Below, one piece after another: positions 1 to 9,696 of a stretch of DNA of 64,000 nt. This stretch comes from Fervidobacterium changbaicum (GTDB lineage: Bacteria > Thermotogota > Thermotogae > Thermotogales > Fervidobacteriaceae): assembly GCF_004117075.1 (NCBI RefSeq), contig NZ_CP026721.1, positions 1,178,001 through 1,242,000 on the forward strand, read 5' to 3'. Under the pieces are notes generated by a model. It saw only the letters and a list, made by a program, of their open reading frames with translations, was not told the DNA's origin and ran no database searches. The position numbers and the translations under genes are program-made. Numbering within the stretch: position 1 is the first letter of the stretch; every line of letters starts with the position of its first letter.

Positions 1-492
1 TTCTTCTGGAAAGCGTTCAACGAATTTCTTCACCAAATTGACTTTAGTGAGCAATTTGTCGTCCTCAAGGCTTTCTATCAATTCTACAGCTTCGTCTTTA
101 TCTTCAGGCAATTCTCCACCAGAAAGAGTTAAGAGGGCTTCTATTTGATTAAGGTATTCATCCATGTTTTCCGTTTCAAAATTGAAGTCATCTAAGACAA
201 GATTTTCCAAATCTATCGATGTCTCGTATATGATTTTTCTCAAGGCGATAATACTTCGGATAATTCTTTCGTATTCATTTTCTAAGTTTGTTTCGACAAT
301 TTCAGATTCTTCTAAGGCTATTACGTCATCCTCCAAAGGGATTTGAAGTAAGTACTCAACAAGTGCCACGTAGTCGCCTTTCGTCAAGTCGTGATATGTA
401 TCATGTCTTGTTTCTCGGATTGTACCTGAAATGATCTTGAACAGTGTCTTGGGTACTTCTCCTTTTCTAAAGATTACTCCCTCGACCTTCAT
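1..492 (-). CDS. Partial cyclic-nucleotide-binding-like regulator (C-terminus off window)
   Basis: Reads leftward from ATG at 492 and leaves the window, so only about 164 N-terminal residues are visible. A GAAGGTG ribosome site lies 5 nt before the start. The first ~65 residues have the pattern of a cNMP-binding beta-roll: GEVPKTLFKIISGTI, then a turn at LTKGDYVALVEYLL and a strand at DDVIALEESEIVE. The rest is acidic and probably helical. The protein at 7198-8412 has a similar opening, so both may belong to one family of cNMP-domain proteins with a helical middle. Ligand and targets are unknown. Confidence 0.6.
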   Translation of the reverse strand, partial: MKVEGVIFRKGEVPKTLFKIISGTIRETRHDTYHDLTKGDYVALVEYLLQIPLEDDVIALEESEIVETNLENEYERIIRSIIALRKIIYETSIDLENLVLDDFNFETENMDEYLNQIEALLTLSGGELPEDKDEAVELIESLEDDKLLTKVNLVKKFVERFPEE

Positions 493-543
493 CTTTTCAC
501 CTTCTTTGAAAAGATGTACGTGTTTTTAGTACTTTGGCATGCG

Positions 544-3156
544 CTATCCTCTCTTAATCTTTAGCTTCGGCTTCCTGTTACCTGACTTATCTTGTTTACT
601 TTCCTCAATAAGTTTGAACTCTTCATGGATTGTGCTAACCCTTGCGAGCTCTTTTTTCGATTCTTCCTCGGCTTTGTTGTCAACTCTCCTGAGGTTGAGT
701 AGGTAAGAAACGGCCAGCTCGTAATTGCGCATCATCATGTCTGTGAACATTTCATAAGTTTCCTTCTTGAACTCCAAAACAGGATCCTTTTGGCCGTAAC
801 TTCTTAATCTAACAGATTCCTTGACGTGTTCGACTTCTTCAAGATATTGTCTCCAATTCTCGTCTATGATCCTCAACACTATGAATTTTGCGACGTGTTC
901 AAAATCTTCTTCTCCGAATTCTTTTTTCTTCGATTCATAGGCTTGTTTGATGCGATTTATGAGTTCTTCCTTGAGCTTTTCTCTGTCGTCGTATTTTTCT
1001 ATAATTTCATCGACGTTCACATAGTCTTTTATTATGGCAAATGAGTCTTTAAGCCCTTCCTTGTTCCATTCAGGTGTTGAACAGAATTCCTCCAATCTTG
1101 ATTCTACAAAGTTTTCAATCGCCTCTTCCATGAAATGGTCAACGTTGTGCTGCAATATGTAATCTCTGTAGCCGTAGATTGCTCTTCTTTGTGTATCTAA
1201 GACGCTATCAAGTTCGAGCAGGAATTTACGCACTCCAAAGTTTATACCCTCGACCTTCTTTTGAACTTGCTCTATCAATTTGGTCAACAAAGGATGGTAT
1301 ATCGGCTGACCCGGTTCGATTTTCACCATGTCCATGACCTTTTGTATCCTGTCACCACCGAAGATTCTCATTAAGTCATCTTCAAGCGAGAGAAAGAATA
1401 TCGACTCCCCAGGGTCTCCCTGCCTACCTGACCTTCCGCGTAGTTGGTTGTCTATCCTTCTGCTCTCGTGCCTTTCTGTTCCTATAACCAACAATCCACC
1501 AAGCTCTTTAACACCAGGTCCGAGCTTGATGTCCGTTCCCCTACCAGCCATATTGGTGGCAATTGTGACCATGCCTTTTTGACCGGCTTGAGCTATAATC
1601 TGCGCTTCTTTTTCGTGGTACTTTGCATTCAAAACTTGGTGAGGAATTTTCTCTTTTTTGAGCATTTCACTGAGTCTTTCGCTTTTTTCTATGGACGTCG
1701 TTCCTACAAGAACAGGTTGCCCTTTCTCGTATCTTTTCTTTATCTCCTCAACAATTGCTTTGTATTTTTCTTCGACGGTCCTGTAAATTAAATCGTCCCT
1801 GTCTACCCTTATCATCGGCTTATGAGTCGGGATAACGACAACATCAAGCCCATATATTGCTTTGAATTCTTCTTCTTCCGTTTTAGCAGTTCCGGTCATA
1901 CCTGCGAGCTTTTCGTACATCCTGAAATAATTCTGATAAGTTATCGTAGCGTATGTTATGCTCTCCTCCTTTATTGGAACGCCTTCCTTTGCCTCTATTG
2001 CCTGATGCAATCCTCCACTGTAGCGCCTTCCAGGAAGAACACGACCTGTGAATTCGTCGACAATCAAGACCTGCCCGTTGTGAACTATGTAATCAACGTC
2101 CTTTTTGAACAAATGAATCGCTTTGAGTGAGTTTATTATGTGATAGATGCTGTTAACGTTTGCTGGATCGTATAAGTTATCAACGCCAAGTAACCTTTCA
2201 AGGTAATCTATGCCTTCGTCCGTTAAAATCACCGAACGATGTTCTTCATCTACTTTAAAGTGCTTGTCTTTCTCTAAACGTTTCGCAATTTGGTAGAATT
2301 GTTTGTAAACCGCTGCATTGTTCTTCGATGGACCACTGATGATGAGCGGTGTTCTTGCCTCATCTATTAGTATGCTGTCGACCTCGTCGACTATGGCATA
2401 AAAGTGCCCAGTTTGAACTTTGTCTTCTATCGATATAACCAGGTTGTCTCTGAGGTAATCGAATCCAAATTCCGAATTCGTTCCGTATGTTACATCGCAC
2501 CGGTAAGCTCCCTTTTTGCTCACCTCTATTACATCTACTTCGAACGCTTCGACGGCCTTTTTGACTTTTGCTTCGTCTGGTAAGAACTCCCCGTCGAAAT
2601 CGTCAGGCCAGACGCAATAATTTTCTTCAAGACCTTTCTGAGCTAACTCTGGGTTTTTCCAAACTACTTCATATGCCTTACCAGATGTTGTTATAACTCC
2701 CACCCTTAGACCGAGGGCCAGATATATCGGTCCCATCCACATGGCATCCCTTTTGGCAAGGTAGTCGTTCACCGTAACCATGTGGATGTTTCTGTTCATT
2801 AGGGAGTTCAATACAACAGGTAAGGTTGCAACCAAAGTCTTGCCTTCTCCAGTTTTCATCTCCGCAATTTTTCCTTTGTGGAGCACTATGCCACCAATTA
2901 ATTGAACATCGAAATGTCTCATTCCTACGGTTCTTCTCGCTACTTCTCTTGTAAAAGCAAAAATATCAACCAGATATTCGTCCAGTTCATCTAAGCTTTC
3001 CAACGTCCCCTTCTTTGATAAAACGTATTCTTGCATCTGCAGAAACGACATGTTCCGTACTTGTGGTTCGAGCTCGTTTATTTGCTCAACCAACTTCCTT
3101 GCCTTTCTTATTTCCATTTCGTTCTTATCAAACAACTTTTTCAAGCTTTTGAGCAT
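544..3156 (-). CDS. secA: Preprotein translocase ATPase SecA
   Basis: Motor of the Sec pathway, driving unfolded preproteins through SecYEG by ATP hydrolysis. The protein is about 870 residues. Walker A is at residues ~101-108 (KTGEGKT), followed by the [19 protein letters not shown] helicase region and the C-terminal [12 protein letters not shown] motif. An acidic insert of roughly 60 residues precedes the [15 protein letters not shown] segment. The C-terminus ends in a lysine-rich tail without the cysteine-rich zinc motif that binds SecB in many bacteria. I place the start at ATG 3156, with AGGAGGA upstream; the open frame extends further upstream but without a ribosome site. It lies downstream of the kor genes, separated by a terminator. 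Confidence 0.97.
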   Translation of the reverse strand: MLKSLKKLFDKNEMEIRKARKLVEQINELEPQVRNMSFLQMQEYVLSKKGTLESLDELDEYLVDIFAFTREVARRTVGMRHFDVQLIGGIVLHKGKIAEMKTGEGKTLVATLPVVLNSLMNRNIHMVTVNDYLAKRDAMWMGPIYLALGLRVGVITTSGKAYEVVWKNPELAQKGLEENYCVWPDDFDGEFLPDEAKVKKAVEAFEVDVIEVSKKGAYRCDVTYGTNSEFGFDYLRDNLVISIEDKVQTGHFYAIVDEVDSILIDEARTPLIISGPSKNNAAVYKQFYQIAKRLEKDKHFKVDEEHRSVILTDEGIDYLERLLGVDNLYDPANVNSIYHIINSLKAIHLFKKDVDYIVHNGQVLIVDEFTGRVLPGRRYSGGLHQAIEAKEGVPIKEESITYATITYQNYFRMYEKLAGMTGTAKTEEEEFKAIYGLDVVVIPTHKPMIRVDRDDLIYRTVEEKYKAIVEEIKKRYEKGQPVLVGTTSIEKSERLSEMLKKEKIPHQVLNAKYHEKEAQIIAQAGQKGMVTIATNMAGRGTDIKLGPGVKELGGLLVIGTERHESRRIDNQLRGRSGRQGDPGESIFFLSLEDDLMRIFGGDRIQKVMDMVKIEPGQPIYHPLLTKLIEQVQKKVEGINFGVRKFLLELDSVLDTQRRAIYGYRDYILQHNVDHFMEEAIENFVESRLEEFCSTPEWNKEGLKDSFAIIKDYVNVDEIIEKYDDREKLKEELINRIKQAYESKKKEFGEEDFEHVAKFIVLRIIDENWRQYLEEVEHVKESVRLRSYGQKDPVLEFKKETYEMFTDMMMRNYELAVSYLLNLRRVDNKAEEESKKELARVSTIHEEFKLIEESKQDKSGNRKPKLKIKRG

Positions 3157-3224
3157 TTTCCAAGTCCTCCTACTATCCTTTTTGTTTATTAATTTTCGTC
3201 GGTTCAAGAATATTTTACCACAAG

Positions 3225-3263
3225 AAAAGAAAAAGGTCATCCTGCCGATTAGCAAGGATGACC
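3225..3263 (-). terminator. Rho-independent terminator of the oadB-korDA operon
   Basis: On the minus strand GGTCATCC and GGATGACC form a perfect 8-bp stem around a 13-nt loop, followed directly by TTTTTCTTTTC. It sits between the korA stop codon and the secA start, so it probably ends the upstream operon. Confidence 0.8.
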
Positions 3264-3279
3264 AGAAAGAAAACGTATA

Positions 3280-4449
3280 TTAGAAATCTATGCCTTCGAG
3301 GAGCATGTTATTAAGTTCGTTCAGTATTTCATGAGGTGCTATGAGCTCACCGCCAACCCTGCTGAGTAATCTCAATTTCGTGCCTGGCTTTATCAGTTTT
3401 ACAACTTCACTGGCGTACTGTCCTAAGTTCATCTCAGCAACCAAAACGTTTTGAACATTCGCGAGTTTCTTTCTCATCTTTTCTATAGGAATTGGCCATA
3501 TTGTTATTGGCCTAAGCAAGCCTACTTTTATTCCTTCCTTCCTTGCTATAAGCACAGCTTCCTTTGCCGACCTTGCAACTGAACCATAGGCAATTATTAC
3601 CGTCTCAGCATCGTCCGTCATGAATTCTTCGCACTCGGCTATTTTATCGATATGTAACTTAATCTTGTTAACAAGCCTTCTGATGAGTTTTTCAGCGGTT
3701 TCCGCCGTGGCCATTGGGAATCCTGATTCATCGTGAACCAAACCGGAGACGTGGAAGTGGGCCTTACCCATTTCTACGAGTGAAGGTGGAAGGTTCTCGG
3801 CATACTCACTTTCAGAAAATGGTACAAAAAGTTCTTCTTCCTCAAGTTCGCGGGATGAAAGCCTTTCAATTATTTCAATTTCACTATCTGGTGGTAGCAT
3901 AAAGTTTTCGTACATATGGCCAAGTACTTCATCCATCAAAAGTACCACAGGTGTTCTGTACTCTTCAGCTAAGTTGAAAGCTTTAATAGTGTACCTGTAA
4001 ACTTCCTCCACTGTCGAAGGATAAAGCGCTATAATCGCATGATCACCATGCGTTCCCCACCTTGCTTGCATTATATCACCTTGGGATGGTTTGGTGGGCA
4101 TACCAGTTGATGGCCCTCCGCGCATAACGTTAACAAAAACCGTCGGTGTTTCCGTCATTATCGCATAACCTATAGCTTCTTGCATGAGGCTAAAACCTGG
4201 TCCACTTGTTGCTGTCATAGACTTTACTCCCGCAAGCGATGCACCTATAATCGCAGCGGCACTCGCTATTTCATCTTCCATTTGTATGAAAACCCCTCCG
4301 ACTTTGGGAAGTTCTTTTGCCATCGTTTCGGCTATCTCAGAGGATGGAGTAATTGGATAACCAGCGTAAAAACGGCAGCCTGCCTTTATCGCACCATATG
4401 CGCAAGCTTCATTTCCTTGCCAAAACACCATCCTTGGATTCTTAGGCAT
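3280..4449 (-). CDS. korA: 2-oxoacid:ferredoxin oxidoreductase, alpha subunit
   Basis: Alpha subunit of a ferredoxin-dependent 2-oxoacid oxidoreductase (KorA/VorB type), which converts a 2-oxoacid and CoA to acyl-CoA, CO2 and reduced ferredoxin. Family hallmarks near the N-terminus are GNEACAYGAIKAGCRFYAGY, PITPSSEI, QMEDEIASAAA and TSGPGFSLMQEA. The start ATG at 4449 has GGCGGGTG six bases upstream and overlaps the end of korD; a GTG at 4458 is possible. The odd point is that the TPP-binding beta and the gamma subunit genes are absent: korD precedes it and secA follows. The exact substrate cannot be told from sequence. The beta and gamma subunits must come from another locus. Confidence 0.85.
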   Translation of the reverse strand: MPKNPRMVFWQGNEACAYGAIKAGCRFYAGYPITPSSEIAETMAKELPKVGGVFIQMEDEIASAAAIIGASLAGVKSMTATSGPGFSLMQEAIGYAIMTETPTVFVNVMRGGPSTGMPTKPSQGDIMQARWGTHGDHAIIALYPSTVEEVYRYTIKAFNLAEEYRTPVVLLMDEVLGHMYENFMLPPDSEIEIIERLSSRELEEEELFVPFSESEYAENLPPSLVEMGKAHFHVSGLVHDESGFPMATAETAEKLIRRLVNKIKLHIDKIAECEEFMTDDAETVIIAYGSVARSAKEAVLIARKEGIKVGLLRPITIWPIPIEKMRKKLANVQNVLVAEMNLGQYASEVVKLIKPGTKLRLLSRVGGELIAPHEILNELNNMLLEGIDF

Positions 4450-4675
4450 TTTCAACACCCGCCTTTTGTTCTTCTTTGATCTCGACGATATTTATAACAA
4501 AATCAGGACACAGATTCTCACACATCAAACATCCAATGCACGTACTGTGGTCGTAAACTGCTGGTTTATTAAGCTCACCCTGAACAATTGTCTTTGTGGG
4601 ACACACATGATAACAAATCCCACAAGCCTTACACCATTCGTACTTTATCTCAACTCTGTACTGCTTTTTAGCCAT
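4442..4675 (-). CDS. korD: Ferredoxin-type delta subunit of 2-oxoacid oxidoreductase
   Basis: Small (77 aa) protein with two 4Fe-4S motifs, CKACGICYHVCPTK near residue 15 and CIGCLMCENLCPD near residue 47. This is the usual form of the delta subunit that passes electrons from the catalytic subunits to free ferredoxin. It is followed at once by korA, with which it overlaps by 8 nt, and lies about 40 nt after oadB, so the three are probably cotranscribed. It could also act as a free ferredoxin, but its linkage to korA favours a subunit role. Confidence 0.85.
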   Translation of the reverse strand: MAKKQYRVEIKYEWCKACGICYHVCPTKTIVQGELNKPAVYDHSTCIGCLMCENLCPDFVINIVEIKEEQKAGVENA

Positions 4676-4712
4676 TTTCTTACCTCCCTAAAATCAGTTC
4701 TTCTTCGGACAA

Positions 4713-5864
4713 TTACTTGAAAATAGCCAGGAACACACCTGCAGCAACTGCTGATCCAATGACCCCGGCAACATTCGGTGACATAGCGTGCATGAGTATG
4801 AAGTTAGTTGGATCCTCTTCTTGAGCAAGTTTTTGAGCAACCCTTGCAGAATCAGGAACTGCAGAAACTCCCGCAGCACCAATAAGTGGGTTGACCTTGT
4901 TTTTTAAGAACAAATTCATGAACTTGGCAAATAGAATACCGCTTGAAAGAGCGGAGACAAATGCGAACGCTCCCATGCCAAATACAAGTAAAGATTGTGG
5001 TGTCAAAAAGATATCGGCCCTTGCCGAAGCTCCAACAGACAAGCATAGCAAGATAGTCACAGTGTCGAGTACGTACCTGCTCGCTGCTTCAACAAGGCGC
5101 TTCACATTGCCAACTTCCCTGAGAAGATTACCAAACATCAGTGGTCCAACCAACGTTAAAGATTGTGGAACCAAAAGTGCGGTAACAAGTGTCGTGATCA
5201 GCGAAAAGATGATCTTTTCGGTTCTGGTAACCTTTCTCGGCGGGTTCATTCGGATTAACCTTTCCTTTCTGGTTGTCAGAAGCTTAGATACAGGTGGTTG
5301 GAGTATTGGAATAAGCGCGATGTAAGAATATGCAGCGATTGCTATTATCGACAAAAGCTCTGGAGAGAATTTTGTGGAAACATAAATCGACGTTGGTCCG
5401 TCTGCACCTCCGATGATACCAATGGCCGCAGCTTGCTTTAAAGTAAATCCAAAAGCCCTTGCAAGCAAGAACGTTATGAATATTCCAATCTGAGCTGCTC
5501 CACCGAGGAATATGGTAATTGGATAAGATAACATGAACGAAAAATCCGTCAACGCACCGATACCAAGAAAGATTAATGGTGGGTAAATCCCTAAGTCAAG
5601 TCCTTTCTTTATGTAATACATAAATCCACCAGGAATGAACCGACCATCTGGAAACGTCTGCGGTGGGTTCAAGATACCTGTTGCAAGTGGTGGAATGTTG
5701 GAAAGAACGATACCAAAAGCGATAGGTATCAACAACAGTGGCTCGGCATCTTTTTTAACGGCAACGTATATCAGAACACCAGCAATGGCTATCATGAAGA
5801 TGTTGCCAAATGTCATTTGAGAAAACGCCATTGTTCTGATAAAAGCAAGAAACTCCTCCAGCAT
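4713..5864 (-). CDS. oadB: Sodium-pump decarboxylase beta subunit (OadB family), copy 1
   Basis: Integral membrane beta subunit of the biotin-dependent Na+-translocating decarboxylases (oxaloacetate, methylmalonyl-CoA or glutaconyl-CoA type). It takes CO2 off carboxybiotin and exports Na+. The family signature GIIGGADGPTSIY is at residues ~149-161 and NPLIGAAGVSAVPDSARV near 325-342. The start ATG at 5864 has AGGAGGCC eight bases upstream; 78 nt of further open frame lack a ribosome site. In place of the usual VSAVPM(A/S)ARV it has Asp at ~338. No alpha subunit is nearby. A second paralogue lies at 41655-42782. Operon with korD and korA. Confidence 0.9.
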   Translation of the reverse strand: MLEEFLAFIRTMAFSQMTFGNIFMIAIAGVLIYVAVKKDAEPLLLIPIAFGIVLSNIPPLATGILNPPQTFPDGRFIPGGFMYYIKKGLDLGIYPPLIFLGIGALTDFSFMLSYPITIFLGGAAQIGIFITFLLARAFGFTLKQAAAIGIIGGADGPTSIYVSTKFSPELLSIIAIAAYSYIALIPILQPPVSKLLTTRKERLIRMNPPRKVTRTEKIIFSLITTLVTALLVPQSLTLVGPLMFGNLLREVGNVKRLVEAASRYVLDTVTILLCLSVGASARADIFLTPQSLLVFGMGAFAFVSALSSGILFAKFMNLFLKNKVNPLIGAAGVSAVPDSARVAQKLAQEEDPTNFILMHAMSPNVAGVIGSAVAAGVFLAIFK

Positions 5865-5910
5865 TTGCTCTGGCCTCCTGGTTTTTATTTTGATATCTTT
5901 CTCAATATCC

Positions 5911-5939
5911 AGTATACTATCTTCGCAGAGACTTTTCAA
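5911..5939 (-). promoter_or_regulatory. Sigma70-type promoter for oadB-korDA
   Basis: On the minus strand TTGAAA (5939-5934) and TATACT (5916-5911) are separated by exactly 17 nt. The predicted start is about 40 nt before the oadB ATG at 5864. Confidence 0.7.
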
Positions 5940-5992
5940 CAAGAAACACGAAGAACAAAACTAAGTATATGGGAATATTTCATTGAATTGTC

Positions 5993-7156
5993 TCAAAATT
6001 CAAAGTTTAAGTTCTTCATTACCCCATCTTTCATCAGAAATTCACCTTTACTGATTACGCTCACGATTTCAAAACTCTGTTCGTCTACCAAAATAAAATC
6101 TGCATCCTGCCCCTTTGCTATTTTCCCCTTATTCAATTTGAAGACCCTTGCAGGATTCGTAGTTGAGATTTTGAGAACTTCCGCCAGTGGTAGACCTTTT
6201 TCCAGTACTTTGCGAATAGTGTACCAAACTGCACTGACACTCCCAACATCAAGTCCTACAAAGTTCCCATTATCATCGAACTTTGGAAGACTGCCTTGCC
6301 CATCTGAGGAGATAGTTACATTATCAAGTAACCCGTTTTCATATGCTTCGCATATTGCATCTATCGTGGTAAATTCAGCACGAACAAATTCAGCGTCTTT
6401 CGGCTGAAGCGCGGTTAGGTCGATTGTTCCACCCCGTTTAGCGAATTCAAGACCTTGTTCAAAAAGCTTCCTGCTTCTGCTCATGTGTGTAGGATACAGA
6501 TGTTGGATTGGGATTTCCGTTTTTTCTATGATATCGAACAGATATTCAATTCCTCTTTTGCCAGATCCGACATGGAAATTCACGATACCAGCTTTACCGG
6601 AAATCATCCCTCCAACCCTTATATCGGCAACGATTCTTAAAATTTCCTCAAGTGTCGGTTGGGAAGACCTGTGGTCAGATATGGCGATTTCGCCAACACC
6701 GATGACCTTGTCGATCAATACAATGTCCCTCATGATGCTTCCAGTGAACGTTACTGGAGGAACACGATAAGAGCCTGTGTATATGAAAGTGTTTAACCCT
6801 TCGCTTTCAAGAGATTTTGCTTTAGCGTACAGGTTCTCAAGACTTCTGGTAATACCATCGGTCCCAAGACATCCAACAACCGTTGTCACCCCGCTTCTTA
6901 TGCAGTCTGAAATTTTCAACTCTGGAGTTCTGGTTTCAAATCCCCCTTCTCCACCCCCGCCAGTTATGTGAACATGCGGATCGATAAGCCCGGGCAATAG
7001 CAAAAGTCCGTTGGCATCGTAAATTTCGTGCTCAAAAGGGAGAACTGAAGTATTCACACCTTCGCCCACGTGGATGACTTTATGGTAAAAAATGACGTCC
7101 TTTTTTCCAATATACTCAGGTGAAAATACTTTGGCGTTCTTTATAATTTTTATCAT
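5993..7156 (-). CDS. iadA: Isoaspartyl (beta-aspartyl) dipeptidase
   Basis: Amidohydrolase-superfamily enzyme that cleaves isoaspartyl dipeptides, products of damaged protein turnover. It is 387 aa, the usual length. The metal motif PGLIDPHVHITGGGGEGG is at residues ~55-72, GEIAISDHRSS is the substrate-loop signature of IadA, histidines in VNFHVGSGKRG and LYPTHMSRS match metal ligands, and SSDGQGSLPKFD carries the catalytic Asp. The sequence ends in an NPARVFKLNKG segment typical of amidohydrolases. It stands alone between oadB and a cNMP-domain regulator on the same strand. Confidence 0.93.
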   Translation of the reverse strand: MIKIIKNAKVFSPEYIGKKDVIFYHKVIHVGEGVNTSVLPFEHEIYDANGLLLLPGLIDPHVHITGGGGEGGFETRTPELKISDCIRSGVTTVVGCLGTDGITRSLENLYAKAKSLESEGLNTFIYTGSYRVPPVTFTGSIMRDIVLIDKVIGVGEIAISDHRSSQPTLEEILRIVADIRVGGMISGKAGIVNFHVGSGKRGIEYLFDIIEKTEIPIQHLYPTHMSRSRKLFEQGLEFAKRGGTIDLTALQPKDAEFVRAEFTTIDAICEAYENGLLDNVTISSDGQGSLPKFDDNGNFVGLDVGSVSAVWYTIRKVLEKGLPLAEVLKISTTNPARVFKLNKGKIAKGQDADFILVDEQSFEIVSVISKGEFLMKDGVMKNLNFEF

Positions 7157-7197
7157 TTCCTTCCTCCTTGAGTTTGCAACCAGAGTGAATGAGCTAC

Positions 7198-8412
7198 TTA
7201 AACACCGATCGAACCATCAATGCCTATCTTGTATCCCATTCTTTTTACTTCTTCGATTACTCGTTCAACATTTACGTCGACCAAATAAGCTATATCTCGC
7301 ACACTCACTTTTGCTTTACCAAAAATTGGTTTAAAATAATTTATCGCCATAATCGTTCTTTGGATCTGATTACTCTGACTCTTTATTTCCAACAGCTGTT
7401 TCACTTGCATTATACGTCTAAGCTGTGACTCACATATCTTCAAAATAAAACCGGGATTTGTTAAAGCCGCCTTTTCTATACTCTCAGTGCTAAGTGGTAT
7501 TATATCTGTTGGGGATATCGAATAAAGTGTTGCCATCCTTGTTTTCGAATTCATTATTGCGCCCTCTCCAACAAATTCACCAGGTCCTACTATACTCATC
7601 AAGACTTCCCTATCTTCAAAAAGCTTCACCGCCTTTAAATATCCCTTTAGAACAAGAAACGCCTCGGTAGCAACCTCACCCTCCAATGTTACAATCGTTT
7701 CGCTTGGAAGGTGCAATCCCGCTTTCATGTATATCTCCAGAATCTCTTGCTTCTCTCCACCTTTGTAAAAACTCGTTAAGTACAAATAAGACAGATGTTC
7801 GGAATAATCTTTTGGACTTAGGCGTCTAAAATGTACATCTGCCTTTTCAGGTTCTAAAATCATGCTCAACAATGTGTGCCATATCATTATTTCTTTTCTG
7901 AGCTCTTCGTTAATCGTTTGAGGCATGAGTTTTACAATTACATCGTATGCTTCTTTGTAGTAACCTGCTGCGTAAAGTGATTTGACTTGGAGCATATCTT
8001 GAAAAATACTGTCTGTAATTTTATAGGCCCCCGGATGCACTTTGTTAAAAAATCTCATCCTATCCGGTCCAACGTACGTTGGGATTTCTTGAGATTCTGT
8101 AAGCTCAGAATCGATTAGGAGTAACCTCGCAGCTACCGACGGAATTATGTTTTTTAAAGCTTTCCCTGTGTGCTCGAAGTTGTAAATCTCATCTGGCTTT
8201 ATAGCAAAAAGCGTTACTTCGCTTACCGAAACGACTTGCTCTTGTGATGGCAGGTTGAAAAGAGCCCATTCTCCAAGTGCCCCTGTTTCAATGCGCATTG
8301 TTCTATTAAAGAGCTTAGTTTCGACTATACCATCAATTAAGTAGTACAAATACCGGGGAACTTCCATATAATCGTAGATTTTCGTTCCCGCTGGGAGTAC
8401 GAAAGTCTCCAT
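7198..8412 (-). CDS. Protein with two cNMP-binding-like domains and a C-terminal helix-turn-helix-like end
   Basis: 404 aa. An N-terminal beta-roll (residues ~1-80, with LYYLIDGIVETKLFNR) and a second, better cNMP-binding domain (~230-330, with LEGEVATEAFLVLKGYLKAV and VGPGEFVGEGAIMNSKTRMA) flank a helical middle of about 140 residues that looks TPR-like. The C-terminal ~70 residues (VSVRDIAYLVDVNVERVIEE) resemble a Crp-type winged helix. It could be a transcription regulator, but the ligand and DNA site are unknown. The partial gene at 1-492 may be a paralogue. Cyclic nucleotide binding is inferred from fold pattern only. Confidence 0.65.
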   Translation of the reverse strand: METFVLPAGTKIYDYMEVPRYLYYLIDGIVETKLFNRTMRIETGALGEWALFNLPSQEQVVSVSEVTLFAIKPDEIYNFEHTGKALKNIIPSVAARLLLIDSELTESQEIPTYVGPDRMRFFNKVHPGAYKITDSIFQDMLQVKSLYAAGYYKEAYDVIVKLMPQTINEELRKEIMIWHTLLSMILEPEKADVHFRRLSPKDYSEHLSYLYLTSFYKGGEKQEILEIYMKAGLHLPSETIVTLEGEVATEAFLVLKGYLKAVKLFEDREVLMSIVGPGEFVGEGAIMNSKTRMATLYSISPTDIIPLSTESIEKAALTNPGFILKICESQLRRIMQVKQLLEIKSQSNQIQRTIMAINYFKPIFGKAKVSVRDIAYLVDVNVERVIEEVKRMGYKIGIDGSIGV

Positions 8413-8444
8413 GGTTCCATCTCCTCAGATAAAAAGGTTCAAAG

Positions 8445-8469
8445 AAAAACCGGGCACATTGTGCCCGGC
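8445..8469 (-). terminator. Terminator after kbl
   Basis: On the minus strand CCGGGCAC and GTGCCCGG form an 8-bp stem with a 3-nt loop, followed by TTTTT. It lies just after the kbl stop codon and ends the tdh-kbl operon. Confidence 0.88.
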
Positions 8470-8478
8470 TTAATTTTA

Positions 8479-9666
8479 TCATATAACGGCCAATTTCTTT
8501 CCGACTTTCTCAAATTTCTCAAGCGCAAAGTCAAGGTCTTCCTTCGAATGCACGGCGCTTATCATCACCCGTATCCTTGCCTTTCCTTTCGGAACGGTTG
8601 GATAACCTATCGCCTGTGCAAAGATACCTTCTTCGAAGAGTTCTTTACTGAACTGAGTTGCAACCTTCGCATCGTAAAGCATAACAGGTGTTATCGGCGT
8701 TTGGCTCACTCCAAGGTCGAAACCTAGCTTTTTCATCTCCGTTTTGAAATAATCTGCATTGTTCCAGAGCCTCTTAACCCTTTCATCGCTCTCTTGCAGT
8801 ATCCTGACAGCCTCAAGACAAGCTGCCACATCAGCAGGTGTGAGTCCTGTGCTGAAAAGGAATGGTCTTGCTTTTTGCTTCAGATATCTAACAAGCGTTT
8901 CACTACCTGCGATGTAACCTCCAAGCACACCAAATGCTTTAGAAAGCGTTCCTATTTCCATATCAACTTTCCCATGGAGTCCAAAGTGATCCACGATGCC
9001 TCTTCCAGCTCTACCAAGGACACCTTCCCCGTGCGCATCGTCAACCATGACAGCGGCACCGTATTGTTCTGCAAGGTTGACTATCTCTGGAAGCGGAGCG
9101 ATATCTCCATCCATACTGAAGACACCATCTGTTACTATTAGTATCCTTCTTGCTTTTTGGACATCCCTTGCTTCTTTGAGCCTTGCTTCCAATTCGTTCA
9201 TATCGTTGTGTTTATAAACGTACCTTTTCGCCTTTGAAAGTCGAACACCATCGATTATGCTTGCATGATTAAGCTCATCGGAAATAATGGCATCGTTCTC
9301 ATCACCAAAAATTGTTGGGATCGCTGCCTGATTTGCCACAAATCCTGACTGCAAGAAAATAGTAGCTTCAGCTCCCTTAAATTCGGCAAGTGCTTTCTCG
9401 AGTTCTTCGTGAATCTTCATCGTTCCTGCGATAGTTCGAACGGCTCCAGGTCCAACTCCCCATTCCTGAATCGCCTTTATCGCTGCTTGTTTGAGCCTTT
9501 CATCGTTAGCAAAACCAAGATAGTTGTTCGAGCAGAGGTTCAGCACTCGTTTACCATTGACAACGATCCATGCACCCTGTGGAGACTCAAGCGTGCGTAT
9601 ATTAATGTAAAGTCCTTCGTTCTTCAATGTTTCCATTTCGTCTTCTAAGATTTTGTAGTTAAACAT
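8479..9666 (-). CDS. kbl: Glycine C-acetyltransferase (2-amino-3-ketobutyrate CoA ligase)
   Basis: PLP enzyme that splits 2-amino-3-ketobutyrate with CoA into glycine and acetyl-CoA, the second step of threonine breakdown. 395 aa, the normal size of the alpha-oxoamine synthase family. The PLP lysine is expected at K243 in [13 protein letters not shown], and the cofactor-contacting Asp in [12 protein letters not shown] (~208-219). The N-terminal [14 protein letters not shown] motif is typical. It follows tdh by 30 nt on the same strand, which supports Kbl rather than BioF or serine palmitoyltransferase. A strong terminator follows. Confidence 0.95.
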   Translation of the reverse strand: MFNYKILEDEMETLKNEGLYINIRTLESPQGAWIVVNGKRVLNLCSNNYLGFANDERLKQAAIKAIQEWGVGPGAVRTIAGTMKIHEELEKALAEFKGAEATIFLQSGFVANQAAIPTIFGDENDAIISDELNHASIIDGVRLSKAKRYVYKHNDMNELEARLKEARDVQKARRILIVTDGVFSMDGDIAPLPEIVNLAEQYGAAVMVDDAHGEGVLGRAGRGIVDHFGLHGKVDMEIGTLSKAFGVLGGYIAGSETLVRYLKQKARPFLFSTGLTPADVAACLEAVRILQESDERVKRLWNNADYFKTEMKKLGFDLGVSQTPITPVMLYDAKVATQFSKELFEEGIFAQAIGYPTVPKGKARIRVMISAVHSKEDLDFALEKFEKVGKKLAVI

Positions 9667-9696
9667 AATCTCCCCCCTTTGAAAATCAGTTTTTAA

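Noticed and set aside
4180-4479. 99-codon plus-strand frame opposite korA
   Set aside because: Composition typical of antisense frames, no start signals.
5817-6407. 196-codon plus-strand open frame
   Set aside because: Lies opposite oadB and iadA, no ribosome site, no family features; a shadow of the real genes.
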